A DNA stretch of 64,000 bases, from positions 558,001 to 622,000 of the forward strand of contig CAVZBR010000004.1 of assembly GCA_963773585.1 (NCBI GenBank), in the 5' to 3' direction. This stretch comes from CAVXJN01 sp963773585. Lineage in GTDB: Bacteria > Pseudomonadota > Gammaproteobacteria > JASBUN01. Below the pieces are notes generated by a model that searched no databases, was not told where the DNA came from, and saw nothing but the letters and a program-made list of their open reading frames with translations. Numbering within the stretch: the first letter of the stretch is position 1; every line of letters begins with the position of its first letter. Positions 31,790 to 40,755 of the stretch are shown piece by piece. Both the position numbers and the translations under genes were made by a program.

Positions 31790-33211
31790 ATGTCAGAGCA
31801 GGAATCCAAGCCGCTGGCGAAACCGTCGCAGCCGTCCGAGTCTTCCCCGCAGCCGACGGCCGCCAAGTCGTCCGCAAACGCCCAGAAGGGGAAAAAGGCT
31901 GCCGATGGCTCGGCCAAGAGCGCGACCCAATCGCCGAGCGCCAAATCGTCACCCGCGTCGGCCGCGGGCTCGGGCCAGCGCACACCGCGAAGGAGCCGTG
32001 CCGGCATCTGGCTGGCAATATTGGCTTTGTTGATCGCCCTGGCGGCAATCGCCGGCGGTCTATATCTGTGGCAGCGCCAGCAGGCACTGCAACAACAGCT
32101 GCAGACGCAAAAAACGCAACAGACGGAACAGCGGAGCCAGCTTTCGAGTTTGCGCGATACCGTCGGCAGCCGCGCCGACGCCTTGCAGCAGCGCGATGAT
32201 AACATCGCCAAGGTCCAGCAGGATCTGCGAGATTCCGTGGAAAGCGTGCGCAAGCTGGCCGGCCGTAGCCGCCGCGACTGGATTCTGGCCGAAGTGGAAT
32301 ATTTGCTGCGGATCGGCAACCGCCGCTTGCAGCTGCAGCGCGATCCGGCCACGGCCATCGCCGCCCTGCAGATCGCCGACGAGCGTTTGCAAGAGTTGGC
32401 CGACCCGGGCCTCACTGAAGTGCGCGAACGTATTGCCCGCGAACTCGATCAATTGCGCGCCACGCCCCGCCCCGACATCGATGGCATCGCAGTGCAGTTG
32501 AGCAGTCTCCAGGAGCAGGTGCCGCAACTGCAGGTCAAATCCGCGCGTGCGCCGAGCCGCGAGGCGTTGCCCGGCGCCGATGATCAGCGCCAAGCCCCGA
32601 CCCAGGCTTGGCGTGAGGGGCTGCAACGGGCGTGGCAAGCGTTGCGGCGCCTGGTGGTGATCCGTCGCCGTGACGAACCCATCAAGCCGTTGCTGGGTCC
32701 GGAGCAGGAATTCGCCGTGCGCGATGGGCTGCGCCTGCAGTTGGAAGCAGCGCGGCTGGCGCTGCTGCGTGGCGACGCGGCCGTATACCGCGCCAGCATT
32801 CATGGTGCCGGCGATTGGATGAAGCGCTATTTCATCGCCGATAGTTCCGCCTATGACGCCATGAAACAGCGCCTGCAGCAGTTGGGCGAGCGGGAAATCC
32901 AGCCGCAGTTGCCCGATATCTCGGCCTCCCTGCGGCGCTTGCGCGAAATCATGGATCAGCGCGGGCTGAATACCGAACCGGTGAGTCGGGAAACCCAGCC
33001 AAGCGAAGGGGCCGGGTCCCAGCAGGCACCCGCCGGCGGCCCAGCCGCCGAGCAGTCGCCCGCCGATAGCGCGCCTTCCGGAGCATCTGGCGGAGCACCT
33101 GGCGGAGCATCTGGCGAAGCACCTGGCGAAGCACCTGGCGGAGCACCTGGGAGCGACGTTCCGGCGCAACCGGCTCCGGACGCGAACGCCCAACCGGATG
33201 GTGCGCAATGA
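31790..33211 (+). CDS. hemX: HemX, membrane protein of the hem operon
   Basis: A 473-residue protein with a Ser/Ala/Lys-rich cytosolic tail (about residues 1-65), one transmembrane helix (GIWLAILALLIALAAIAGGLYLW) and a periplasmic coiled coil, then the conserved HemX core (ILAEVEYLLRIGNRRLQLQRDP). The extreme C-terminus is a Gly/Ala/Pro-rich tail built on a 12-base tandem repeat. Despite older naming it is unlikely to be a uroporphyrinogen methyltransferase; its function is unproven. Overlaps hemY by four bases. Confidence 0.92.
   Translation: MSEQESKPLAKPSQPSESSPQPTAAKSSANAQKGKKAADGSAKSATQSPSAKSSPASAAGSGQRTPRRSRAGIWLAILALLIALAAIAGGLYLWQRQQALQQQLQTQKTQQTEQRSQLSSLRDTVGSRADALQQRDDNIAKVQQDLRDSVESVRKLAGRSRRDWILAEVEYLLRIGNRRLQLQRDPATAIAALQIADERLQELADPGLTEVRERIARELDQLRATPRPDIDGIAVQLSSLQEQVPQLQVKSARAPSREALPGADDQRQAPTQAWREGLQRAWQALRRLVVIRRRDEPIKPLLGPEQEFAVRDGLRLQLEAARLALLRGDAAVYRASIHGAGDWMKRYFIADSSAYDAMKQRLQQLGEREIQPQLPDISASLRRLREIMDQRGLNTEPVSRETQPSEGAGSQQAPAGGPAAEQSPADSAPSGASGGAPGGASGEAPGEAPGGAPGSDVPAQPAPDANAQPDGAQ
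33080..33151 (+). repeat. 12-bp tandem repeat encoding the HemX tail
   Basis: Six near-identical copies of GGAGCAYCTGGC (with GAAGCA variants) follow one another in frame, encoding six GAPG/GASG/EAPG units. Because the unit is a multiple of three, copy-number changes would lengthen or shorten the protein without a frameshift. Confidence 0.9.
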
Positions 33212-34449
33212 GACTTCTGTTCGCCGTTCTGGTCGTGCTGGTGGGCGCCGTCGTCCTGGCGCTGCTGCTGTTGCAGGATCCCGGCTACGTATTGATCGCC
33301 TACGACGCCTGGACCGTGGAAACGACTTTGTCGTTCTTCGTTGTCGCAGTCTTGGCCGGATATCTGCTGGTGTACTTGATCGCGCGCACGGTGCGCGGTC
33401 TCTGGCACATGCCGGGACGGTTCCGCGGCTGGCGTCGGCGGCAGAAGCGCGAACGTTCCCGGCTCGCCTTCAACCGCGGCATGCTGGCGTTGTCGGAAGG
33501 ACATTGGAAGCAGGCCGAGCGACGGCTATTGCGCCAGGTACGCGGCGCCGATGTGCCGATGTTGAATTACCTGGGCGCTGCACGCGCCGCCCAGCACCTG
33601 GGCGAAACCGAGCGCCGCGACCGCTATCTGCACCTGGCCCACGAAACCGCGCCGCGCACCGAATTGGCGGTCAGCCTGACCCAGGCGGAACTGCAGATCG
33701 CCAACCACCAGTTGGAACAGGCGCTTGCCACACTGACCCATTTGCGCACCGCCGAACCGAACAATACCTACGTGCTCGGTTTGCTGGTGCGGTTGTACCG
33801 GGAACTGCGCGATTGGCAGCATCTGCGCGACTTGTTACCGGATTTGCGCCGTCAGCAGGTGTTGCCTCGGGGAGAGATCTCAGATCTCGAGCATCGGGTG
33901 TACCTGGAGCTGATGAATCTGGCGGCGGCCCGTCAGGACGCGACGGGTCTGCGAGACACCTGGAAGCAGTTGCCCGGACCGCTGCAGGATGACGAAGAAC
34001 TGCTGAGCACCTACGTGCGGCACTTGGTGGACCTTGGGAAAAGCGCCGACGCCGAACCGTTGTTACGAGCCAAGTTGCGCAGCCGCTGGAGCGAGAATCT
34101 GGTGTATTTGTACGGCCTGGTGCAAGGCACCGATCCCGGTCGCCAGCTGGCTACCGCCGAGCAATGGGCGCAGGAGCACGGCAAGAGTCCGGTGCTGCTG
34201 CTCACACTCGGTCGCCTGAGCCTGCGCAATCGGCTCTGGGGCAAGGCCAGGATTTATCTCGAGTCGAGCATCGGGGCTGGGCCGCGCCCGGAAACCCATA
34301 AGGAACTGGGCGCGCTGCTGGAACGCATGGGCGATCAGGACGCGGCCATGCATTGTTATCGCGAAGGCATGGCCTTGGCGGTCAGCGCCGCTACGCACCG
34401 TTTTCCCGACGATGTCGACGTCCGTGCGGAGGCCGCCGCCAATACTTAA
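33208..34449 (+). CDS. hemY: HemY, TPR membrane protein of the hem operon
   Basis: A 413-residue protein with two N-terminal transmembrane helices (LLFAVLVVLVGAVVLALLLL and TTLSFFVVAVLAGYLLVYLIA) and a long TPR-like region (MLALSEGHWKQAERRLLR, LGRLSLRNRLWGKARIYLESSI). This is the gammaproteobacterial HemY (HemY_N) family, not the oxygen-dependent protoporphyrinogen oxidase that shares the symbol. Its role may be scaffolding of haem or envelope complexes. Last gene of the run. Confidence 0.93.
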   Translation: MRLLFAVLVVLVGAVVLALLLLQDPGYVLIAYDAWTVETTLSFFVVAVLAGYLLVYLIARTVRGLWHMPGRFRGWRRRQKRERSRLAFNRGMLALSEGHWKQAERRLLRQVRGADVPMLNYLGAARAAQHLGETERRDRYLHLAHETAPRTELAVSLTQAELQIANHQLEQALATLTHLRTAEPNNTYVLGLLVRLYRELRDWQHLRDLLPDLRRQQVLPRGEISDLEHRVYLELMNLAAARQDATGLRDTWKQLPGPLQDDEELLSTYVRHLVDLGKSADAEPLLRAKLRSRWSENLVYLYGLVQGTDPGRQLATAEQWAQEHGKSPVLLLTLGRLSLRNRLWGKARIYLESSIGAGPRPETHKELGALLERMGDQDAAMHCYREGMALAVSAATHRFPDDVDVRAEAAANT

Positions 34450-34470
34450 AACGGTGTCTCCGAGTCTGCC

Positions 34471-35496
34471 TCAGGCGGCGTCGTGGTTGGTCAGCCGGTT
34501 GAACTCGAACGAGTCGGAGAACATGCGCTCTGTACTGGCGCCGTGGTCGATGAAGGCATCGCCTGCGGCACGGATCATGGCCGGCGGTCCACCCATGTAG
34601 ATCTCGTAGCGCTGCAGGTCCGGATAGGCGCGCAGCAAAGACTCGTGCACCAACCCTACTTCCCCCTGCCACTGATCTTCGGGCAGCGGCTCGGACAGCA
34701 CGGGGGTGAACTGGAAATTGTCGTGGTCGCGTGCCCAGCGCGCCGGCAAATCGGCCAAATACAAATCCCGTTTGGCGCGAACGCCCCAGAAAAGATGCAT
34801 CGGGCGCTTGAGGCCGATCTCCAGAGCATGTTCGATGATGCCCTTGAGCGGCGCGAAACCGGTGCCACCGCCCATCAGAAGAATCGGTCGGTCGGACTGT
34901 TCCCGCAGGTAGAAGCTTCCCAACGGCGCTTCGATACGCCAGATGGTTTTGTCCTTCAGGTCGTGAAAGATGTAATGGGTGAACTCGCCGCCGGCCACGT
35001 GGCGAATGTGAAGTTCGAGCCGCTCGCCCCGGTGCGGCGGGCTGGCGATGGAAAAGCTACGCCGTGCGCCGTCGGCGGTGAGAATATCGAGATACTGGCC
35101 GGCGCGAAAACGCAGCGGCCGCGCGTCCGGCAACTTCAGGTACAGTCGCGCCACATCGTGGCAAAGCAATTCTTTGCCCACCACCTTGCAGGGCACGGTC
35201 ACCGGCCGGATCTCGTCCGGCGACGCCGCGCTCACGTCCGCTTCCAGGGTCAGGTCGCTGCGCGGCCGCGCCTGACACAGCAGCGCTTGGCCCGCCTGTA
35301 CGTCATCCAATGCCGGATAGTCTTCGGCGTAGTCGACTTCGCCCGCCAACAAGCCGGCCACGCATGCCGCGCACTGGCCGGCGCGGCAGCTGTGCGGCAG
35401 CTCCAGGCCCTGACGTAGCGCTGCTTCGAGGACCGTCTCGCCAGCCTCGGCGACGAACTCGTGGCCGCTGGGTTGTACCTTGATGCGGAATGACAT
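34471..35496 (-). CDS. Ferredoxin-type NAD(P)H-flavin oxidoreductase
   Basis: A 341-residue single-chain electron-transfer enzyme. A plant-type 2Fe-2S domain at the N-terminus has C37, C42, C45 and C74; an FAD domain (RRSFSIASPP) and an NAD domain (LLMGGGTGFAPLKG) follow. Family members are often annotated CDP-6-deoxy-3,4-glucoseen reductase, but the linkage to ubiD suggests service to an oxygenase or an aromatic-acid pathway instead. The start region lacks a purine-rich ribosome site. Probably has its own promoter because a terminator lies after ubiD. Confidence 0.9.
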   Translation of the reverse strand: MSFRIKVQPSGHEFVAEAGETVLEAALRQGLELPHSCRAGQCAACVAGLLAGEVDYAEDYPALDDVQAGQALLCQARPRSDLTLEADVSAASPDEIRPVTVPCKVVGKELLCHDVARLYLKLPDARPLRFRAGQYLDILTADGARRSFSIASPPHRGERLELHIRHVAGGEFTHYIFHDLKDKTIWRIEAPLGSFYLREQSDRPILLMGGGTGFAPLKGIIEHALEIGLKRPMHLFWGVRAKRDLYLADLPARWARDHDNFQFTPVLSEPLPEDQWQGEVGLVHESLLRAYPDLQRYEIYMGGPPAMIRAAGDAFIDHGASTERMFSDSFEFNRLTNHDAA

Positions 35497-35550
35497 GGGG
35501 GGACAGCTTGCGGTTGGGACCCAATATTGTGGACCAAGCACCCGCCGAGG

Positions 35551-35586
35551 AAAACCCCGCCCCGGTATGGTGCCCTGTGCCGGGGC
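35551..35586 (-). terminator. Terminator after ubiD
   Basis: Read on the minus strand, GCCCCGG and CCGGGGC pair over 7 bp around a 14-base loop directly after the ubiD stop, followed by GGGGTTTT. The long loop and short T-run make it moderate. Confidence 0.55.
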
Positions 35587-37083
35587 CTAATTGCGGTCCT
35601 TGCCGGTCGCCGTCGGATCGAAGATCCCGAGGCTGTCCCACAGTTCATCGACGCGGGCCTTGACCGACGCTTCCATGCGGATCGGTCGACCCCACTCGCG
35701 GACGGTTTCGCCTTTCCATTTGTTGGTGGCATCAAGGCCGATCTTGCCGCCAAGTCCGGAGATCGGGGAGGCAAAATCAAGATAATCGATGGGTGTGTTG
35801 TCCACCAGTGTGGTATCGCGCACCGGGTCCATGCGTGTGGTCAGCGCCCAGATCACGTCCTTCCAATCGCGTACGTTGATATCGTCGTCGGTCACGATCA
35901 CGAACTTGGTGTACATGAACTGGCGCAAAAATGACCAGACTCCGAACATCACCCGTTTGGCATGGCCGGGATACTGCTTTTTCATGCTCACCACGGCGAT
36001 GCGGTAGGAGCAGCCCTCGGGCGGCAGATAGAAGTCGACGATCTCCGGGAACTGCTTCTGCAGGATGGGCACGAATACTTCGTTCAAGGCCACGCCCAGC
36101 ACCGCCGGTTCATCGGGCGGGCGGCCGGTGTAGGTGCTGTGATAGATGGGCTCGCGACGATGGGTGATGCGGTCGATGGTAAAGACCGGAAAACGTTCCA
36201 CTTCATTGTAATACCCGGTGTGGTCGCCGAACGGACCTTCGTCGGCGTCGTCGCCGGGGTGGAGATGCCCTTCGAGCACGAACTCGGCGCTCGCCGGCAC
36301 CTGTAGATACGAGCCGAGGCAACGCACCACTTCGGTTTTGGCGCCCCGCAGCAGGCCGGCGAAAGCATATTCCGACAGCGTGTCCGGCACCGGGGTCACG
36401 GCGCCCAGGATGGTCGCCGGGTCGGCCCCCAGGGCCACTGCCACCGGGAACGGCTCGCCGGGATGAGCCTGCTGCCAGTCGCGGAAATCCAACGCGCCGC
36501 CGCGGTGGGCCAGCCAGCGCATGATCACCCGGTTGCGGCCGATCACCTGCTGGCGATAGATGCCCAGGTTCTGGCGTTCCTTGTGGGGGCCGCGGGTGAC
36601 CACCAGTGCCCAGGTAATCAGCGGCCCGGCATCTCCCGGCCAGCAGGTCTGGATCGGCAGGCGGCCCAGATCCACATCCTCGCCTTCCAGCACCACTTGC
36701 TGGCAGGGGGCGCTCTTGACCTGCTTCGGTGCCATGTTCAATACCTGCTTGAACACCGGCCATTTGTCCAGGGCGTCGCGGAAGCCGCGCGGCGGCTCGG
36801 GTTCTTTCAGAAATGCGAGTAGCTGCCCGATTTCCCGCAGCGCCTCGACCGACTCGGCGCCCATGCCCAACGCCACCCGCTTCGGCGTCCCGAACAGGTT
36901 CGCCAGCACCGGGACGTCGAAGCCTTTGGGCCGTTCGAATAGCAGTGCGGGGCCGCCTGCGCGCAGGGTGCGGTCACAGATTTCGGTGATTTCCAAATTG
37001 GGGTCGATCTCGACCGCAATGCGCTTGAGCTCGCCCTGTTGTTCGAGTTGCGCGATGAATTCGCGCAGGTCGCGATATTTCAT
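35587..37083 (-). CDS. ubiD: UbiD, 4-hydroxy-3-polyprenylbenzoate decarboxylase
   Basis: A 498-residue prenylated-FMN decarboxylase acting in ubiquinone biosynthesis. It starts MKYRDLREFIAQLEQQGELKRI; GMGAESVEALREIGQLL, NLGIYRQQVIGRNRVIMRWLAHRGGA and the C-terminal DGLDATNKW region (LGGKIGLDATNKWKGE) are typical. The proton-relay Glu-Arg-Glu triad region (GDHTGYYNEVERFPVF) is present. The prenyltransferase UbiX, which makes its cofactor, is not in the window. A longer 5' extension is not real. Confidence 0.96.
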   Translation of the reverse strand: MKYRDLREFIAQLEQQGELKRIAVEIDPNLEITEICDRTLRAGGPALLFERPKGFDVPVLANLFGTPKRVALGMGAESVEALREIGQLLAFLKEPEPPRGFRDALDKWPVFKQVLNMAPKQVKSAPCQQVVLEGEDVDLGRLPIQTCWPGDAGPLITWALVVTRGPHKERQNLGIYRQQVIGRNRVIMRWLAHRGGALDFRDWQQAHPGEPFPVAVALGADPATILGAVTPVPDTLSEYAFAGLLRGAKTEVVRCLGSYLQVPASAEFVLEGHLHPGDDADEGPFGDHTGYYNEVERFPVFTIDRITHRREPIYHSTYTGRPPDEPAVLGVALNEVFVPILQKQFPEIVDFYLPPEGCSYRIAVVSMKKQYPGHAKRVMFGVWSFLRQFMYTKFVIVTDDDINVRDWKDVIWALTTRMDPVRDTTLVDNTPIDYLDFASPISGLGGKIGLDATNKWKGETVREWGRPIRMEASVKARVDELWDSLGIFDPTATGKDRN

Positions 37084-37164
37084 GGGCCAAAGCCTGTTGT
37101 GGTGGGCCGCGAAGGCGTGGGTTTGATAGACTGGCGCCAGTATACATGCAGCGTTGGCGCTTCC

Positions 37165-37758
37165 GTGGCCCACCCGATCCTGAAACGATTCGCCCTGTTT
37201 GGTTTGTTGTGGCTCGCGAACGCCGCCGGCGCGGCACCCCCGTCGGCGGTGCGGGTGGAAGTGCGCCCAGCGCTGGCGACCCTCACACCGGGCCAGCGGC
37301 AGCACTTCGAAGCAGTCGGTTATGACGCCACTGGCGCCGAAATCCCGTTCGCCGCCGACTGGACGACCGAAGCTGGCGCCCACATCGATGCCAGCGGCTT
37401 GTTCGTCGCCGACCAGCCCGGACGGTATACGGTGGTGGCCGGTGACGGCCACGGGCGTGCCCTCGGGACGGCGGTGGCCATCGTTCAGCAGCCCCACGCG
37501 GCACTCGGCGAACTGCTGGTCCGACCGCGGGAAGCACGCCTGGGTCCCGGCGACAAGGTGCAGTTCCAGGCGTTGTTGTTGGACCGCGACGGGAATGCCC
37601 GCGCCGCGCAGCTACTGTGGCAGGCCAGCGGCGGCAGGATCGATCAAAAGGGTGTGTTCATAGCCGGCGCGAATCCGGGCAGCTACCGGATCACGGTGTT
37701 GGATCGCAGGTCGCGGCTGCAAGCCAGTGCCGTGGTGGTGATCGTCACCGGACACTGA
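37165..37758 (+). CDS. Exported Ig-like (BIG2-type) domain protein
   Basis: About 197 residues, probably starting at a GTG at 37165 that gives the signal peptide AHPILKRFALFGLLWLANAAGA. Two repeats of an Ig-like domain follow (VEVRPALATLTPGQRQHFEAVGYDATG and LLVRPREARLGPGDKVQFQALLLDRDG, each ending in IDxxGLFVA or IDQKGVFIAG and PGRYTVV/PGSYRITV). Such domains bind partners or sugars outside the cytoplasm; no function is known. No ribosome site supports the start. Divergent from ubiD. Confidence 0.75.
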   Translation: MAHPILKRFALFGLLWLANAAGAAPPSAVRVEVRPALATLTPGQRQHFEAVGYDATGAEIPFAADWTTEAGAHIDASGLFVADQPGRYTVVAGDGHGRALGTAVAIVQQPHAALGELLVRPREARLGPGDKVQFQALLLDRDGNARAAQLLWQASGGRIDQKGVFIAGANPGSYRITVLDRRSRLQASAVVVIVTGH

Positions 37759-37771
37759 CACCAGCGGAATT

Positions 37772-38545
37772 TCAGAGCTCGAGTTCCACTACGGCCGGGG
37801 CATGATCGGAAGGCCGTTCCCAGCGTCGCGGCTCCCGATCGATGACACTGCTGCGGCAGCGTTCGCGCAATGCCGGGCTGAGCAGCACGTGATCGATGCG
37901 CAGGCCGTTGTTGCGGCGAAATGCGCCCATGCGGTAATCCCACCAGCTGAAGACCGCAGGTTCCTGGTCGAACAGCCGGAAGCTGTCGCACAGACCCAGT
38001 TCCAACAGGTCGCGGAAAGCCTGCCGTTCCGGTTCGGAAACCAGCACCTTCCCTTCCCAGGCGGCCGGATCGTGCACGTCGCGATCTTCGGGGGCGATAT
38101 TGAAATCCCCGACGACGATCAATTGCTCGTGGCGTTGCAACTGCCCCTTGAGATAATCGGACAAGCGCGCCAGCCAGCCCAGTTTGTACACATACTTGTC
38201 GCTGGTGACCGCTGAACCATTGGGCACGTAGAGATTGATGAAGCGCAGGGAGCCGTAGGTAGCGCCCAGTACCCGACGCTGATGGTCCACCAGACCCGGG
38301 AACTCGGTGACGAGGTCGGCTGCCTGGTGCGCCAGGCGCGACAGAATGGCGACGCCGTTGTAGGTCTTCTGGCCGCTGACTACGACCTGATAGCCGGCCG
38401 CCTCGATCTCCGCCCGGGGAAAATTATCGTCGATGCACTTGATCTCTTGCAGCCCGACCAGATCCGGTTGTGCCTGCTCCAGCCACTTTATTAAATGGGG
38501 CAGGCGAACCTTCAGCGAATTGACGTTCCAACTGGCGACTTTCAT
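37772..38545 (-). CDS. xthA: Exodeoxyribonuclease III (AP endonuclease)
   Basis: A 257-residue metal-dependent nuclease of the endonuclease/exonuclease/phosphatase fold. MKVASWNVNSLKVRLPHLIKWL, LQEIKCID, NLYVPNGSAV, VVGDFNIAPEDRDV, RIDHVLLS and SDHAP give the complete catalytic set. It removes abasic sites and 3' blocks in base-excision repair. Length and start standard. Confidence 0.95.
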   Translation of the reverse strand: MKVASWNVNSLKVRLPHLIKWLEQAQPDLVGLQEIKCIDDNFPRAEIEAAGYQVVVSGQKTYNGVAILSRLAHQAADLVTEFPGLVDHQRRVLGATYGSLRFINLYVPNGSAVTSDKYVYKLGWLARLSDYLKGQLQRHEQLIVVGDFNIAPEDRDVHDPAAWEGKVLVSEPERQAFRDLLELGLCDSFRLFDQEPAVFSWWDYRMGAFRRNNGLRIDHVLLSPALRERCRSSVIDREPRRWERPSDHAPAVVELEL

Positions 38546-38590
38546 GGGCGATCACAATGCGCGGCACGAACCGTTAGCTTACCACGGCGC

Positions 38591-40630
38591 TCAGGCCGCC
38601 AAGCCGCTGTGACGCAGCAATGCGTCGATGGTCGGTTCGCGGCCGCGAAACTCGACGAACAGTTCCATGGGCTCGCGGGAGCCACCCTGCTCGAGAATCG
38701 ACTGCAGAAACCGCTGGCCGGTGGTGCGGTCGAAAATACCCGCCTCTTCGAACGCCGAGAAGGCGTCGGCCGACAACACTTCCGCCCATTTGTAGCTGTA
38801 ATAGCCGGCCGCGTAGCCGCCGGCGAAAATGTGCGAAAAGCTGTGCGGAAAGCGATTGAACGACGGCGGCCGCATCACCGCCACCTGCTGGCGCACTTCG
38901 TCGAGCAGTTCGTAGACGCGGGCGCCCCGGGACGGATCGTATTCCAGGTGCAGGCGAAAATCGAATAACGAGAACTCCAGTTGCCGCACCATCTGCATGG
39001 CCGACTGGAAATTGCGTGCCGCCGTCATGCGTTCGTAGAGCGACTCGGGCAGGCGTTCGCCGGTTTGGTAGTGGCGCGCGAACAAATCCAGCGCTTCCCG
39101 CTCCCAGCACCAGTTTTCCATGAATTGACTGGGAAGTTCCACCGCGTCCCAGGCCACGCCGCTGATGCCGGCGACACCGGCGTAATCGATGCGCGTGAGC
39201 ATGTGGTGCAGGCCGTGGCCGAATTCGTGGAATAGAGTCTGCACCTCATCGTGGGTGAGCAGCGCCGGGCTGTCGCCGATGGGCGGCGTGAAGTTGCAAG
39301 TCAAATACGCCACCGGCGTTTGCACACCGTCGCCGGTACGGCGCCGCGTGCGGCATTCGTCCATCCAGGCTCCCCCGCGTTTTTGCGGTCGCGCGTACAA
39401 GTCGAGATAGAACTGACCGCGCAGATCCCCTTCGCCGTCGAGAATGTCGAAGAAGCGCACGTCTTCGTGCCACACGGGGACATTTTCGTGCGCACGGATC
39501 TGCAAACCGTACAAGCGCTGCACGACGCCGAACATGCCTTCCACCACCGCGTGGGCGGGGAAATAGGGCTTCAGCTCTTCCTGGGATACGGAGTAACGCT
39601 GCTCGCGCAATTTTTCCGAGTAGTAGGCCACGTCCCAGGCTTCCAGGTCGGTGAGGCCATCCCGTTGTTTGGCGAACGCGCGAACTTCCTCCAGCTCATC
39701 GCGGGCCACGCGCAGCGAACGCTGGGCCAGTTCCTCGAGAAAGCCGACCACTTGCGCGGTGTCGGTGGCCATTTTGGTCGCCAGGGACAGCTCGGCATAG
39801 TTGTCGTAACCCAGCAGCTGCGCCTCTTCATGGCGGAGTGCCAGGATCTGTTCCATCACCGGGCCATTGTCCCATTCGCCGGCGTTGGGGCCCTCGTCGG
39901 AGGCGCGGGTTACGTAGGCGGTATACATTTCACGGCGCAGTTCGCGATCGTCGGCATAGGTCAGCACCGGATAATAGGAAGGAAACTCCAGACTGAACAG
40001 CCAACCGGATTGATCCTTGCGCTGTGCCGACTGCTGCGCCAGCGCTTTGGCCGATTCCGGCAAGCCGGACAACGCCGCCTCATCGGTGACCAGACGCGTC
40101 CAACCCTGGGTGGCATCGAGGACGTTTTCGCCGAAGCGCGCGCCCAGCTGCGACAATTCCTGCATGATGGTCTTGAAGCGCTTGCGGCCGCCTTCGTCCA
40201 GTTCGATACCCGACAGGCGGAAGTCGCGCAGCTCGTTGTCGATGATTTTCTTCTGCGCCCGATCGAGGCGTTGGTATTCGCCGCCTTCGGCGATCTGGCG
40301 GTAGGCCTCGTACAAGCCCTGGTGCTGACCCAGTTCAGTGTAGAAATCGGAGAGTTTCGGCAGACACGCATTGTAGGCGGCGCGCAGTTCATCACTGTTG
40401 ACTACCGCGTTCATGTGGCTGACCGGCGACCAGGCCCGGCTCACGCGCTCGAGCATTTCCTCCAGCGGGGCAACCAGGTTGTCCCACGTGTAGCGGTCGT
40501 TGGCGGCCAGCAATTGTTCCAGTGCCGCGCGGTTGTCGCTCAAGATTCGGTCGATGGCCGGCTCCACATGTTCCGGGCGGATCTCGGAAAACGGCGGCAG
40601 CGCGTCGGCGCGTAACAAGGGATTGATCAT
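38591..40630 (-). CDS. prlC: Oligopeptidase A (M3 metallopeptidase)
   Basis: A 679-residue zinc peptidase of family M3 with the HEFGHGLHHM active site (in QTLFHEFGHG) and the downstream LPSQFMENWCWE carrying the third ligand. NPLLRADALPPFSEIRPEHVEPA at the N-terminus is typical of OpdA/PrlC, which degrades signal peptides and other short peptides in the cytosol. Full length. Divergent from the SrkA-like kinase. Confidence 0.96.
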   Translation of the reverse strand: MINPLLRADALPPFSEIRPEHVEPAIDRILSDNRAALEQLLAANDRYTWDNLVAPLEEMLERVSRAWSPVSHMNAVVNSDELRAAYNACLPKLSDFYTELGQHQGLYEAYRQIAEGGEYQRLDRAQKKIIDNELRDFRLSGIELDEGGRKRFKTIMQELSQLGARFGENVLDATQGWTRLVTDEAALSGLPESAKALAQQSAQRKDQSGWLFSLEFPSYYPVLTYADDRELRREMYTAYVTRASDEGPNAGEWDNGPVMEQILALRHEEAQLLGYDNYAELSLATKMATDTAQVVGFLEELAQRSLRVARDELEEVRAFAKQRDGLTDLEAWDVAYYSEKLREQRYSVSQEELKPYFPAHAVVEGMFGVVQRLYGLQIRAHENVPVWHEDVRFFDILDGEGDLRGQFYLDLYARPQKRGGAWMDECRTRRRTGDGVQTPVAYLTCNFTPPIGDSPALLTHDEVQTLFHEFGHGLHHMLTRIDYAGVAGISGVAWDAVELPSQFMENWCWEREALDLFARHYQTGERLPESLYERMTAARNFQSAMQMVRQLEFSLFDFRLHLEYDPSRGARVYELLDEVRQQVAVMRPPSFNRFPHSFSHIFAGGYAAGYYSYKWAEVLSADAFSAFEEAGIFDRTTGQRFLQSILEQGGSREPMELFVEFRGREPTIDALLRHSGLAA

Positions 40631-40755
40631 TGAAGAGCCTCGGCGATGCCCGCGATCGGGCGCATTGCTGCAGATATGGTCGGAACCCGGTGCGGTGCGC
40701 GATTTGGTCGCGACTGCAGCGGGCGCTGTCGATCACACTAATTTATCATGTCCCT

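Noticed and set aside
39251..40615. A 454-residue open frame on the plus strand over prlC
   Set aside because: It is antisense to the well-supported oligopeptidase A with its HEFGH site; high GC leaves long shadow frames. It has no ribosome site and no recognisable domain.
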